Assembly: GCA_013399855.1 (NCBI GenBank)
Contig: VXAY01004334.1
Coordinates: 709,375 to 773,374, forward strand
Reading direction: 5' to 3'
DNA: 64,000 nt
Source: Oxyruncus cristatus
Taxonomy: Eukaryota > Chordata > Aves > Passeriformes > Cotingidae
Below the pieces are notes generated by a model that had not been told where the DNA came from, made no database searches, and saw only the letters and a list, made by a program, of their open reading frames with translations. Position numbers and translations under genes: made by a program. Of this stretch, positions 12,318-25,309 are shown one piece after another (the stretch's first letter is position 1; each line of letters opens with the position of its first letter).

Positions 12318-13854
12318 CTGTGCCTTTTCAGAAGACAGCTTCTATGCGGGCTTAGTTAATAACCATTTTACACCTAAACTGCTTCTAGGCCTTTAACCCA
12401 TATGTCTGCGATCATATCATGCATCAGCTAAGTAGGTGTTTGGAACCAGGCTGTTTCTGTCACTAACTCTGTGTCTGCGTCAGAGGCACAAGTAATTTGT
12501 AACCTGTATGGTGAGTGACATATGCATAATGCAGAGTTTTCTGTGTGTTAATTAATGTTACAGTAAAACCTATGAGGAAATAAAAATTCATGTTTTGAAG
12601 AAGGACCTGGGGAGTACAGTAAACATGGTTTCATGTTCTGGGGTTCTGATTTTTCTGATTTTTTTCCACTGTGTGTATGAAGTAATGCAAGAAAAAGCAG
12701 CGTCTGACCCTGGAACTATTGGAGTTTCAGTGCACATATAACAGGCTGCTATAATTTTGGTGCTTTTCTCAACTTATTATTTGATGTGTCAGCTTCAGTG
12801 ACTTTCTTCAAGCAATAAGTGGGGCACAGAATAAGGGTCTGCCTGTCTTACTTGCCACCTACCAATGTGTCTTGGTTTGGTTTTGACTAATTGATACAAA
12901 TCGGAAATTGACCTGCTGCTTCATTTCCAGAATAATATATAAGATATTTACCTACAAGCTTCATGAATGAAGGAGACAAATGAATATTCTGTACAGACTG
13001 AATAGTGAGTCTAAACTCTTAACAGGGAGTGTAAATTGATGCTATGCTGGGATTGCTACTGACTGTTTCCTGTTAGCTCTTTGTCTTGAAAGAAAATATT
13101 GAAATTTTGGAACCCAAAATTCCCACTCTTATATATTAATTACTTTACTATAAGCCTGTGATACCCTCCTGCTGACCTGACAAATTGCCTGAACTGATTA
13201 GTGGCTGTCAATAAAATATGTTTATAGAATGTTGTTTTAACACAGATGTGACATGACTGTGGACATTACTGGAGAAAACCCAAATTAGTAACCTCCCATG
13301 GTGTTTAAAGGGTGCACTTCAAATTTTTCTTCTCCGTATATTTTTATTATTTACCAGTCTCTGAATGTGAAAAATGTACATTCTAGTACTGCAGCATGGG
13401 AGCACTTCAGTGGCAAGTGAAAAAAGAATATATAATTTTCACATGCCTCTTCATGCTTGTATTGAGCTTACATGAAGCAAAATGTATTTTAATTCCCAGT
13501 ATTGTTTCTATTCCAGGACTTCTTTGATACTTTTCTGAGTTTAAGGACTGTATGGTTCTTCCTGTAAAATTGGAATTCCTTCTTTAGTAAAGCTACTGCT
13601 CTGCTGAAAACCAGTTTTGATCTGGCACCTTCATTCTACCCTGCCACTCGTAGGGTTTTTACTTAGCGGGAAAAAAACTTTCTGGGATGAAATTTTGCAC
13701 AGTTGATGATAGAAAGATGTATTTCTTTCTATCATGTGGTGGAACTTACATTTAAATGTCATTTTTAAAAAGAAACAAAAATAGAAACTATGTTTTACTC
13801 GATGTTGTGATCTTAGATATCAGTTGGAGTTATATTCTTAATGCAAATATATTT
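12318..13854. other. unique AT-rich sequence, no gene seen
   Basis: The only structure noted is a perfect 12-bp hairpin at 13706-13735. The proximal edge may contain the 3' flank of the candidate terminal exon at 14 kb. Confidence 0.55.
13706..13735. repeat. perfect inverted repeat, 12-bp arms, 6-nt loop
   Basis: ATGATAGAAAGA (13706-13717), loop TGTATT, then the exact reverse complement (13724-13735). It is a purine/pyrimidine-biased hairpin with no flanking mobile element. The loop size suits RNA folding, but the arm is too short for a microRNA precursor unless the pairing extends beyond it. I see no clear extension. Confidence 0.9.
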
Positions 13855-13860
13855 TTTATT
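13855..13860 (-). terminator. AATAAA polyadenylation signal for the candidate exon at 14 kb
   Basis: TTTATT on the plus strand reads AATAAA on the minus strand, about 167 nt beyond the stop codon of the candidate terminal exon. The hexamer is common by chance in AT-rich DNA, so it supports the exon only in combination with the acceptor and the codon composition. Confidence 0.3.
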
Positions 13861-14026
13861 ACAGTGCAGGAAACATAAGACATAAAAAATGCATAATGTT
13901 AGTCTGTATTAACAATAACTGGTAATTCTCCACGCAAACTTGAGTTACAAGTCTGTAAAGACTTAAGTAAATACATGTGCAGGGAATCAATATATTCTGT
14001 TTCTGATATCTGGTATATCTGGTCTG

Positions 14027-14208
14027 TCAGCCCTGTCCTGACGACACCACGTCGTAGTACTTTGTGTTGGCATAGGTAAGAGGATTGTCATTGTAAACAT
14101 AGTGGTGCATCTCCACTGTTGGTGTGGGGATGTCCTGATGCTTCAAAATGTGACGGAGCTTCAGCATGGACATGAGATTAACAGACTGTCCTTCACTGCT
14201 TAACTCGT
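14027..14208 (-). CDS. candidate terminal coding exon, unidentified protein (C-terminal 59 residues)
   Basis: On the minus strand the sequence CTTTACAG (acceptor-like, 14209-14216) is followed by AC and 59 codons, then TGA at 14029-14027. By my count 36 of 59 third positions are G or C, in DNA where A and T dominate. Several CpGs survive in the last codons. The residues include a tyrosine-rich end with NDNPLTY and NTKYYDVV, which looks like a cytoplasmic tail with tyrosine motifs; that is inference from residue type only. An AATAAA follows about 167 nt after the stop. I do not recognise the protein and found no upstream exon that splices in frame. The exon candidate at 18468-18579 would need at least one exon in between, because the phases do not match. 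It could instead be a retrogene fragment or a chance frame. Confidence 0.4.
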
Positions 14209-14216
14209 CTGTAAAG

Positions 14217-17200
14217 ATTTGCACAGTGGATTAATGAATCCTTAAACAAGTCCATGGAAGTTCAGCAACAAAAAAGTGCCCAGAGACCACTTGCATGTTG
14301 GGCTCTAAGATTCCTAAGCTGCCTTGCTTTATTGTGTGCTCTGTGCACATTTCATTTTCCCAGTTTTCACATCAGATGAGCGTGTTTGACGCAACTGTTT
14401 GAGTACCTTGTTTGCACTTTGCTATTTGTGTTTTGCTTATTCCTACCACTTCCACCCAATTATCAGGGGCCTGACCTGGATTTGCTATAGCCCAGAGATT
14501 GCCTAAGCTGAGAGAGGGACTGTGCTCTTCATTTTGTGCTTGGAGTCTTTTAAACTAAGTACTTCAGTAGCAACAACAAGCCAGTCTATATGTAATTATT
14601 TTCGCCAGCACATTTCTATTCCTCTCAAGAACTTCTTGAAATGTTTCTTAGTTTTGTGGGTGGCTGACCTATGCTTAAATACAGCTTTTACTTTCAAAGT
14701 TAGTTTTTCTCTGCTTAGCTTTCTAAATAAGTGTTAAAGTTGAATAGAAGCCAACTACCTATACGTGCTTCTGCATTCATCTGTTTCCCATTATTTTGTG
14801 TTTCCTGGGGCAAGATTGTTTTCTGTGGAGCTATATATAGAGAAAGAGTCCTTAATAAAATCTTATCTGTTGAGCTAGTACTTGCAAGTGTGTTCTCAAT
14901 CCAGTCACACATTTGAGGAAGAGAATGCAATGGCTTTGGGAAACTTACCCAGTTAGCTTGTTGAGACTTGTAGCATGGCATCTATTTCAAAATTTTAGGC
15001 AGGTCCCCTGACAATGTAGTGAAAATTATTTGTGTAGGTTATATGATTTTTGTAGATGTATTTTTCTGAGTGCTTACTAAATTTTATAAGTGCATTGGTT
15101 CTACCATCTTACGTATTTTCCTGAAGATAATAACTTAGTGCTAGAATGGAAGGTTGCTTTCTTGTTTATTTCAACTGTGAAAGCTTCATGTAAAAATGCT
15201 TTGTTTAGAGACATGTATATATATGAAAATAAATGGTATAACAGAGAGCTAAAAATGTCAAAATACTACAAACCTTAATAGAACCTTAAAGAAATAAAAA
15301 TATCTAAATTGACTGTAGTAAACCCCCTTCAGTGAGCTAATAGCAAAACATATAAATGTCTAAATGAATTAAATTTGAACTTCAGGGAACTGGGGCGCTA
15401 AAGAATAAAAGCATAGCCTATGTACCAGCTCGAGAGACTATTTTATATTGGAGAAATGCTGTATATTTTAGTGACTGGAACAAAGAGGATACATAGATTA
15501 ATGCTGAAGGCAAAAGAAGCCAGAGTTGATAAACGAAAAGAGAGAAATTTTCAGAAAACAGGGAAAATTGCAGTCTCTTTTGATGGCCTTTGGACTACGC
15601 ATTGCAATTGCATTGTTGTCAATGGTATAAGTTGTCTTTAGAAAGCTCAGGCTTGTCTCTGTTACGCCCCACCTGTAGATGGGGCAAATAAATTAAAAAT
15701 ATGGGGTATTCAGGTATTGCGGGTCACAGGCACACTAAATACGTGAGGATACCTCATTAAATGAGACCACAGAACTAGCTCTGAGCTTATCTGAGGTGTC
15801 ATGTGACTGCCTACGGAGGTCTCATACCGCTGTACAATAGCTCTCCTGAGGGCAAGGCTTATGGCTTAGCCAGGGAGCTGCTCCTCAGTACAGCAGCTAA
15901 GCAGCTTTTGGAACAGGACCTTTGTACAGGACTGCACTAGTGTGTGTTACAGAGCTATGCCAGACCACATATCTCAGCTGCCATGAGCGTCTTTGTGCTG
16001 TGCTGTGCGGCTTACTCTTGTCTCAATTTCAGCACTGGTGTTCCATATAGCCTAGAAGAAAGAAGTATGGGTGATAGCAAAGTCAGAGGAGGCAGAGGTC
16101 AAACCTGGATGGCACAGGATGAGATTCAGCTGCCTGAGGTGCTGCATCACAGCCACAGCAGAGTTATATATCTTTCTGTGTTCACTCAGTCACTAAAGGG
16201 AGCTAGGGAGCAATGCTGTGCCATTAAGCATTGTGTTTGTTTTCTGATGTACACTCAAGATCTCGGTTTTATAACATTATATTTTGTCAGTATCCTTGCC
16301 AGTGTCCTCTTCCTTTGAGGTTCTCTGGAAATACTTGCAAGAGGTGGACACCTATATTGTGCTTAGTGTTACTTTTAAAATAGAAGAGAGAAACTGGTTC
16401 TGTGCCTAGCTTTATGCTTTAATTAGCAAACACAACAAATACTGCATCACTAATTTTTTAAAAATGGTTCTTAAAAAATAGCATATTAGAATCGTGACGG
16501 GTGTATGATCTGTGTGAATCTTAGCTCACTGACAGCTGTGTGAGTTGTGGTTATAACTGCATGTACTGCATTGTTTTCATCTCACAAAGAAGCAAACCCC
16601 TATCTTCTCTATGGAAAATAATTAGTAAACCATTATGGTCTGGTATTAAAATAAATTATGTTCAGGCTTAATTTGAAACTATTGGAAGACGCTCTTAAGA
16701 AGCTCACTAATTTCAGTTTAGAGTGCTGTACTGATATTCACCCAATCTTCTTGCACCTCTCCAGATTTATTATCTATTCAGAAAAACTTTTCTGTTTATT
16801 TCACTAATTACAAACACAAAAACTAGGAGTTCATAATCCTTCAACTTTTATTTTCCCTACTTAATTTTTCCAAGTATTTCCTAATTTATTTTTGATAGCA
16901 ACCAGAACAACAAGAATAATTGCTTCAAATAATTATGCTACCATTGTATTGTCTAATGAGAACCCCATAGAAATGAAACATTATTTTAGCTATTTGAGTC
17001 ATAGTTTAGTACCTATACATTCACTTCTAAAGCCTACTTTTGCATTTGTTTACTGTACATTGTGGTCAAAATTTATCAAAGTAATACTGTTCAAATGTTT
17101 ATTCACATAATGATTAGATTTTAGGTTAACATAGTCTTTACTTATGTAAGTGACTGGTTATTTAAGCTGTCACCAGTAACTGCAGCATTAGGCCAGTAGG

Positions 17201-17789
17201 CCAATAATTATATATAACTTAAATCCGTTTATCCTGAAAAACCCTGAATAGGCCATCTGTCATGGTTTTCTACTAGCAGAGGTCAGATCTTAACTCATGA
17301 TCTTCACAATTCATACCAGAAGGAGGGGGCTATGAAAAAGAGTTACTTGCAACAGTATATTTTAGTTAGTTTAATGGTAAACAACTATTAAATGGACTTA
17401 TTTAATCTTTGTTCAAAAGGAAACAAAACTTTCTGCCTTCAGAAGATCTGTCACAAATTTTCATTAATCATCATTTGGATTTTTTATCAACATTTTAGTT
17501 GATATCCCCTGTTAGTCCTTGATGACAACATAAGCCTTCTTCAAAACATTTAATAGCATTTTCTCTATTATAATGCATACAGCTTAACTTTAACAAGTGT
17601 TCTAACAAGTACCTTCCAACAGAATATAAAATTTCACCTTCTAACTAATTTCAGGTCTGTAGTTGTTAACAGGAAAATAGCTGACTCTGAATTTTATGTC
17701 AACTAGCATTCAAGTCAACTATTAATTGATATTCATCAGTCACAGGATACCTACAGGTTTGTATTGGTGGATATGGCCATAATTCTCAC
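14217..17789. other. unique sequence, no gene recognised
   Basis: Mostly AT-rich. A more GC-rich patch at about 15640-16320 contains a 124-codon plus-strand open frame (15944-16318) without any recognisable domain. A short stretch at 15668-15692 vaguely resembles the 3' part of an ancient MIR-type SINE, but the match is too weak to call. Confidence 0.5.
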
Positions 17790-18131
17790 TAATCATAAAA
17801 TGGTTTGGGTTGGAAGGGACCTTAAAGATATCTAATTCCAAACCCCTGGCAATGTGCAGGAACACCTTCCACTAGACCAGATTGGTCAGCGTTCCATCCA
17901 ACCTAACTCTGAACACCTCCAGGGATGGGCATCCACAGCTTCTCTGGGCAGCTTGGTTCCAGTGCCTTACCACCCTCACATAAAGAGTTTCTTCCTAATA
18001 GCTAATTTAAACCTATTCTCCTTCAGTGTGAAACCATTGTTCCTTGTCCTCCCATGTCCTCGTAAAAAGTCCCTCTTCATCTTTCTTGTAGGCTCTCTTC
18101 AGGTACCAGAAGGCCACAATTAGGTCACCCT
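17790..18131 (-). mobile_element. CR1 LINE 3' end, antisense
   Basis: Read on the plus strand it begins with AATCATAAAATGGTTTGGG and the TTGGAAGGGACCTTAAAGAT step, the classical antisense 3' end of avian CR1. It continues through the CACCTCCAGGGATGGG and CAGTGCCTTACCACCCTC blocks into the antisense ORF2 C-terminus, ending at AGGCCACAATTAGGTCACCC. The octamer tail is reduced to a single degenerate copy. About 340 bp remain, truncated at the element's 5' side. Any open frame across it is an antisense shadow. Confidence 0.95.
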
Positions 18132-18467
18132 AATCAGCAGTGCATTTCTTGCAAACACTGTTTATTAAAAATAAGCATAAGCTACGTGCAGCCAGAAACC
18201 AATTCAACAATTATGTTTTATAAAATTATCTAATGAAATATGATGGCAAATGACTAATGGTAATGACAGCTATTGTTACTCTAAAAGAGATTCTAAAAAC
18301 TATCTGCACTAAGAAAAATTAAGAGACAAGCAAAGATAAAGTAGCAGTGTCATACAATGAAGTTCTTACAGATTGTGTTATAAAGAACAATATTATCTAA
18401 ATAATAGGATAAGCCTTTCTTTGCGGCAGTGATGAGCACTGTCTGGTGTGGGTTCTGTATGACTGAC

Positions 18468-18579
18468 CTATCATAGGAGCAGTATCCGAACTGCTCACAA
18501 GCATAGCCTTCTGTGTTTAAGGTTGTCAATGGAACATGGTTTGTGACTGCCCAGATCATTGTATTTGACAGAAGAACTT
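18468..18579 (-). other. possible internal exon, unrecognised (weak)
   Basis: On the minus strand a strong-looking acceptor (GCATTTTTAACAG, ending at 18580) precedes a frame that is open across 112 nt to TATGATAG followed by GTCAGT (18462-18475), a good donor. The frame includes EGYACEQFGYCSYD, with two cysteines and aromatic residues, which looks less random than most frames here. I know no matching family. Both ends leave two bases over, so it cannot join the 14 kb candidate exon directly in frame. Confidence 0.2.
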
Positions 18580-21500
18580 CTGTTAAAAATGCTTCTCTAA
18601 AAAAGGGGAGATACCTCTGTTGGACCAAGCATGCCCTTAGCACACTTTGGTGTGTGTACTTCTGGTATTTCAATGAAATCTGTTTTTCTCTTTCCTCTTA
18701 AAAGCTAATTTAAATTCAATATTAATTACCCACATTTTGACACAGGGGTGTTTAATGGTTGAATTATGTCTTTCAGACATCTAACTTTTATAGGGTATAA
18801 AAAAAATAGCTGTTTCTGTCTTTGTCTTCCTATTTCAATAGTGAGCTCTGCCTGATTCAGAGTGAATTTTATCTTACACCATAAAGATAGCCTTCTTCTT
18901 CTGTAAATAAGCCACATAAGAATGAGGAAATAGGCTTTTTTGCAAAATAGGCTTTTAATTTTACATTAGCAGAACAAAGTCAATTTAGAGACTTACTGTA
19001 GCTCCTTATGTACATTTGTATAACTGCATGCATAACTTCATGTGTTAGTTAATACTTTAGCTTATTGTGGATTTTTTGCATGTTAACATTTTCTGCTATT
19101 TCTGTATGTTCCTTGCAGGGTTTTTGTCTGCCAAGGGCTGAGTATGGTTTTTCAGGTGCATTTACCAGTCATGTCTTTATTGTTGATTGAAGCTTTGATT
19201 TAAGCTGCTTGGCAATCACGTGTGGTTAAATATATGCAAACTCACAAAGCAAAAACATGTACTTTGTTCTTGTTCTCAACTCTGTGTTTGTTTCAAGGCT
19301 TTTCTCCTTTCTACTTGGGAGTCTGATGCATCTGGGATTTACATGGAGAGGTCCTGAGGGAAGGGTTAGCCCCCCTTTCATCACTTACCTGTAGCAGGAA
19401 CGTGCCAGGAGCACATACTTATGCCTTGCTTTTTGGAGGTCTGAGGACAATTCAGTGGAGGTGTTTAATCTTGAATAAGAAAAGCATTTCTGAGAAGGAT
19501 AGCTGCAAGAGTAACAGCAAGAAGCTTTTAGAAAACAAAGTCATATTTAAGGATGGTATAGATGTTGCTTATAAAAATAGTTAAAAAAAGAAAAAGTAGA
19601 ATTAAGCTCTGCATAGGCAAATACAGATTTGTGAGACATGTATAAAGATTTATTTTTTTAAAAAACATTAAATCAGTAGCCGTAAATATACATTTCTCAA
19701 CATTTTGTTCTGGAAGTCTTCATATATGCAAACCAGTAGAATTAAAATGCTAAAAATTTACCATGGGTAAAAAATTCCTATTGTGGTTTTTCTAAAGAGC
19801 CTTGAGTGATTTAAAATTGCTTTCTGCTTTATACAAGAGTTACTCTTCCTGTTAGGGAAAAAAAAAAAAAGTGTGACTATGAGGACAAACATACCCAAAA
19901 TTTTTAAATCTTTAATAACCCAAAAGACTATTTTCTTTGAAATCTTTTAAAGATTTCTTGTTGTGCTTTGGGTATAGTAGCTGTGAAGTGGTTGGACAAA
20001 GGAATGTTAGCTGAAATAATTTTTGTACTAGTCATTTTAAATTGATTTATTTTCAATTATTGAATTCTTTTAAGTAATGAGTGAAATTTAGATTCTTAGT
20101 TGTGACAAAAAAGAATCAAAGTCTTGAAGGGCTAAGGACAACTTGAAATACATATTGGCAGTGTAACAGAAAAGAACAAAACAACAAAGGCTGTCTATAG
20201 CTGGAAATAATGATATGGTTAATTATGGCACAGCACATTATAGCCACATTATACTCTCTGAAAATTGATTAGATAATATAGGTAATAATTTAGGAAGATA
20301 CCATAGTTGACAGTATGCAGGCTTAAATATACAGTTGAAGCAAGTTCAGGAAAACTTGGTCATAATAAAATATCTAATGCTCTAGAGAGGGTTGCTGATA
20401 CTGTGATGTTTTGAAGGAGCTCCATGGCTAAGTTAGATGGCAACTCTGTTTTGTCTTTGCAGCTAGGGAAAGGCATTTAGTTGTGCATAATTGGGTTTAG
20501 TCTTCGAGTAGTGCCCTGGAAGTATTTCTGAAAACTGTCACTACTAAACAGGACAACATGTTTGAATTCAGAATCTTAAATACACTTAATGCAGAGGTGT
20601 TTGATTGTTTATATCCAGGAGCTATACAAAAAAACTGGTACCATTATAGTCTTGGTTGGTATCAATGACTCATGTCAACTGAGTAATTTGTAGGCAGGCA
20701 TGTGTGCTTGTTTTCTGTTGGTCTCTGCATTGTTTTTAGTGAGGCTAGAAGTTTAGGTATTTTGTTAGGTATCATATTAGGTAATTTAGCTGACTGCTAC
20801 AGGTATTGGTCAGGAAGATAAGGTTTTACTAGCTTGATGGCCTTTCAGGCTATTTTAATTCAGTGCTGGACTCACAAACTTGTTCCTCTCTTTGGAGGGG
20901 CAGGTGGTACTCAACACGTCTGATGGAAAAAAAAATAATTTTACAGGCAGTTATTCACATTTGTGTGTGGAAAATAATTTTTCTACCCTGACTTGAAAGA
21001 ACTACCACTGAACCACCACAGTACTGAATTTTACAGGACTTTTACAGCTGTTGCCACAATCATATATATTCTAATACAATTTTTTAAAAATATTGACTGG
21101 CTGGTTGGGAAAAGCCAATGGCTTACCTGTGACACAAAAGGAGCAGAAGTTGTCAGAGATTTCTACTGCATTCAGCCCATCATCCTTTACTAATCCCCTT
21201 TTTATTTAGCATTAATATTGTGCAAGATGAACTTGAATCCATAATTGTGTGTGTCCCTTTACTTGGCTAAATTATAGGTAAAAGTTTTCTCCTCTGAAAA
21301 AATATGAGTAATTATTTTATTTTTAAACAAATATATAGGTCTTGGGAATCCACTCCACTACATCTGTGGCTCAAGCAGACTGTGGAGCTCTAAACAAACG
21401 TGTTTTTTAAAGGGTTTGAGAATTCAGACTTCTTGCCAGGTGACATGACACAAGATCTGCCGAAGATTGCCAAAATTATGTATATCTGTATCAGCTGTGT

Positions 21501-22443
21501 AGAAACTCGTAACTTAATGACTTCAAGTAGTTAGCTTTGTCGTATTGATCTGCAGCCGTTGCCTGGGGTTTATGGTTCTTCATCAGTTCTAAGGGGCATC
21601 CAGCTGTGCAGTCATTTTGTAGAATATTCCCTAGACTAAATTATTATTTCACTTAATCAATGATCAAACTCAAACTATGTAGTTTGCTTGACATGTTATA
21701 TACTTTTATGTTATGTGAAGAGGTGTATTCTCAGCTTGAATTGGCTTGTACTGATCCCAAGTGTGAGTTCTCCATGACTCTAGCAATCGTGGAGTGTGCA
21801 TTACTTCTCTTCACTAAATACATTGCTGGAAGAATTCACCGTGCACTTAAACATGCAGCAATATAGGTTCATTTCTGCTAAAAGTTTACTTGAAAATTTG
21901 ATAGACCATCAGAAACAAAGAAAGTAGCCTCATACTTAAAGCTATATTAAAATATAAGCCTATAATAATAAGATAGTAATTCATCAGAACTAATCGAATA
22001 TTAGAAAAGGTCTTCAGTGAAGACCTGAAACTTTACCTCTTAATAAGTGATCAAGAGTGTGATGGTTCAAAAAGAAGCTTCAGCTAACTACTCCTGTGAG
22101 CTGCCTCTCATCAGTAGGTGTAACAGATTTTCAAACCTACCTTAGAGCTCTAGGAACTTGGGAAGCATAAGTTTTATTCATAGAGTTTCTTTTCAATCAT
22201 TTAAGTTTACAAGTTACTTTTACTTTCCTTGCAAAAACGTGTTCATGTGTGTTCAGTCTGGGGAAGGATGTGTACGAGTGACCATTTACAGTTTGGGGAT
22301 TCTTTTTAGTAGTAGAAAGCTTGGATATTCTTGTCCAAACTTGGAAGAATGGTCAGAAGTTTGCAATCTGAACATTGTTCATAAAGTTTGAAACAAAGTG
22401 AAGACTTTCTTAGAAATTATAGAGTTGGGGTTTTTTTGTTTGG

Positions 22444-22459
22444 TTTTTTTTTTTTTTTT
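22444..22459. repeat. poly-T tract
   Basis: A 16-nt T run preceded by a GTTTTTTTG-type stretch. No adjacent retroelement was recognised. Confidence 0.85.
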
Positions 22460-25309
22460 AATCCCCAGGTTTATATTCTCTTTCTTCAGGAAAGTACCAA
22501 AGCAGTAAAGGGCTCCGAAGTAGTGAGATGCACCAGTTGAATGTGTAGCCACCTTATTCATCGTGTGCATTCAGAGCAACAGTGAAGTCTGTGATCTTTT
22601 CAGATACAGAAAGCCAAAAACTCATACATACTTTCCTCTGTGCTGTAATCTTTATTTAATGTTCTTCTGGAGGAGCCTTAAATTATTAAGTTTGATCCAA
22701 ATATGCATTTTGTGGTTTTGTTTTGAATTTTTTTAAGGATTTTTTTTCTCAACCCAACGTTATTAGAAGTCAGACTCCACTGTTTTTCAGTCTTGCTTAG
22801 TTGATAAAAAGTATTTGAGCACATGATACAGAAATTATCTAGGATTTGCTGTAGAAGCTCAAAAAAACCTGAAAATTCTGATTGGTTTTCCCATATTAAG
22901 TGTTTATCTTTCCAAGTTACAGAGGAGGACGTGTGCATATGCTTCTCCTGATACTTTTTCTCCGGTTTCGCCTGCATGTACTTCTGTATGGTGTGTCGGA
23001 TATAAAATGAGAAACATTTGAAATATGGATTTATTTTTTTGTATCTATGTACAGGTTGCTTAAATGCACAAACTGGTACTTTCTTTACTCTTAAAAACAT
23101 AGAGTTTGGTGTGTAAAGTGCTAGTTGCATTTATAAACCTAAGGAAAATAAGCAGTCTTGTAGGGGTTGCAAGATAGTGACTGAATGCTCTAATCCAGTG
23201 GAAATTTTAACAGCTGCTGAGTTAGTGACGATGAGTTTAGTTGGTGCTTCAGTTGGATTTTTCATTGTGAAGCCTTTGCTGCACTGTGTTTGTGCCCTGG
23301 AGAACTGAGTTCTTTTAGGTTGACACTGAAATATTTTATAATGGAAAAATGGCTTTCACTCTGCAGTCAAGAGTGGCAGTCTTCATGTTAGTATTGCTTT
23401 CCTAGCATGTTTTTTTTTATTTCATGTTAAAATTTCAAGAGACTGAAAGATTATGAGTTCACCTGTAGACTTGCTCACCTAATCATCTCCTGTGCAATGA
23501 AGCTAAGGCTAATTTCTGCTTATTCCTGACAGTTCCGTGAGGTGCTGTGGGGAATACAGCTTGGTGCATTTCATACTTCAAAAATTATATATTAATGGTC
23601 AAGTGTGGAAATGGTAGAGCTGTAGTTATTCAAGAAGGAGCTGTAGTTTGTCAGACTCAGGACCTGGGGAGATGAATGTCTGCTGTAAATACAAGCATAT
23701 CTTGTGTACTGCATGGAGATGTATTGCAGAAAAATTAAACCTACTTTACAGATGCATAATATTCAGTGACATTACAGAGATGCTAGTGTGCCATATAAGG
23801 TCTTTAGCATTATTGTATATATGGTCCAGTTTTATTTAGCCTAATGCTAACTCTGGAATACTAGGCACTGAATCTGGTAGGTTAATCTTTTTGTTTATTA
23901 TGTTTTATGATGGTACAGAGTAACAAGTTTTAAATTAAAAGTATTATAAACAACCAGATTAGGAATTGCTTCAAATGTTGTGGAGAATAAAAGAGCCCAA
24001 GTTATTCTTTATAATTAATTAGCAAAGTTTTGCACTGAATACCTCCATTACCGATTTCAAGTGGGGAAAAAATAACTTGTGAACTTTAAAACATGTTTAT
24101 GAAGGTTTCTTACACTTGAACCCACGCTTTAGTAGTGCTGCATTTCCTGAGTGTGTTAGTGTTGTTTAAAATGTATTTTTTTATTGTTACAAGCTAAAAA
24201 ATAAGCTTGCATGCAATTTATAGTTGGCAGGTAGCATTTATTGCTGATGTGTGTGTGTTACTTTTTGGTATTTACAGTGCATCCTAATGTAACACTTCAA
24301 GATGAGCCAGGTATTCTGGTGTGTCTGGGCTTAAGTACACGTTTGTATGTTCTTACATGGTTGATTTGCATTTAATATTTGCTACTGCTTTAGGGCTATT
24401 TCTAGTTATTTCAGGGAATGTGGGGTTTTGCATCCAAATGCTATATGTTTTTCAGGATGGTGCTAGTCTCACAGTTACTTTGTAACTTTAAAATCCCTTT
24501 AAAATAACACTTTTTAAATTAAATTGACAACTTGAGAAAGATTTAACAGGGAGAGAAGGCACTGTATTTGCTGACACTGAAATGGTATTAATGCATGTAA
24601 AGTATGCTGCAAGTGCATAGCTCTTTTCTAACTTGCACGGTATTGCTCTTCAGAATACTTTAAATAAACATGTTATTTTAAAAATATGTTTATTAGCTTG
24701 TTCAGATGTAACTTAAAAAGCTGTTTTTAAAGGCATGCATCCAGAGACATGCACACAATGATTTCAAAGTGTCAATGTTTCAGGGAATCTAAATTATTTT
24801 CAGAATTTCAGAAATTGAGAAGGGATAAGTGGAAGGAGAAAATGTTGGGCTGGTGCCAAGCGATAGCTCGTAACCCTCACAGACTTCCAAACAGCACAAG
24901 AACACCCGAGGTCTCAGGTGATGCTTCACATAACTCTTCTTTGGTGAGTGAAAAGTTGCATTTCATGATGGTGGCATGCTCAGATGAACTTCAGAGGTGT
25001 TACATTTAATTTATTTTAAAAATTGTACTGTTTGCCATTGCTTGCATTGCCTCAGTGTGTGACACCCCTTGATATTATAGGTATTGATTCTTTCCATTTG
25101 CTTTTTTTTCACCTTTTTTGTTCTGCATGGTCCATTCTGACTTGCATGCTGTCTATAAATCAATACTGATGTTTTGTGAATGGTACAGTCTTTAAGCAGG
25201 AGATGACCTAATATGGATTTACTTACATTCTTTGTGATTTTAATCAGTGCTATGGCGTTTGGTCCCTGATGAATACAGATGGACAATATCTAAAGGTACC
25301 TCATTTGCT

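Noticed and set aside
15668..15760. Resemblance to the 3' part of an ancient MIR-type SINE (CCACCTGTAGATGGGGCAAA)
   Set aside because: Only about 25 bp look similar and the rest does not follow the consensus order convincingly; not callable by eye.
16892..17110. Plus-strand open frame of 72 codons
   Set aside because: AT-rich codons and no domain; typical background.
22678..23130. 150-codon minus-strand open frame
   Set aside because: Low-complexity lysine/asparagine-rich content expected of AT-rich noncoding DNA; only the CpG patch inside it was kept as a weak lead.
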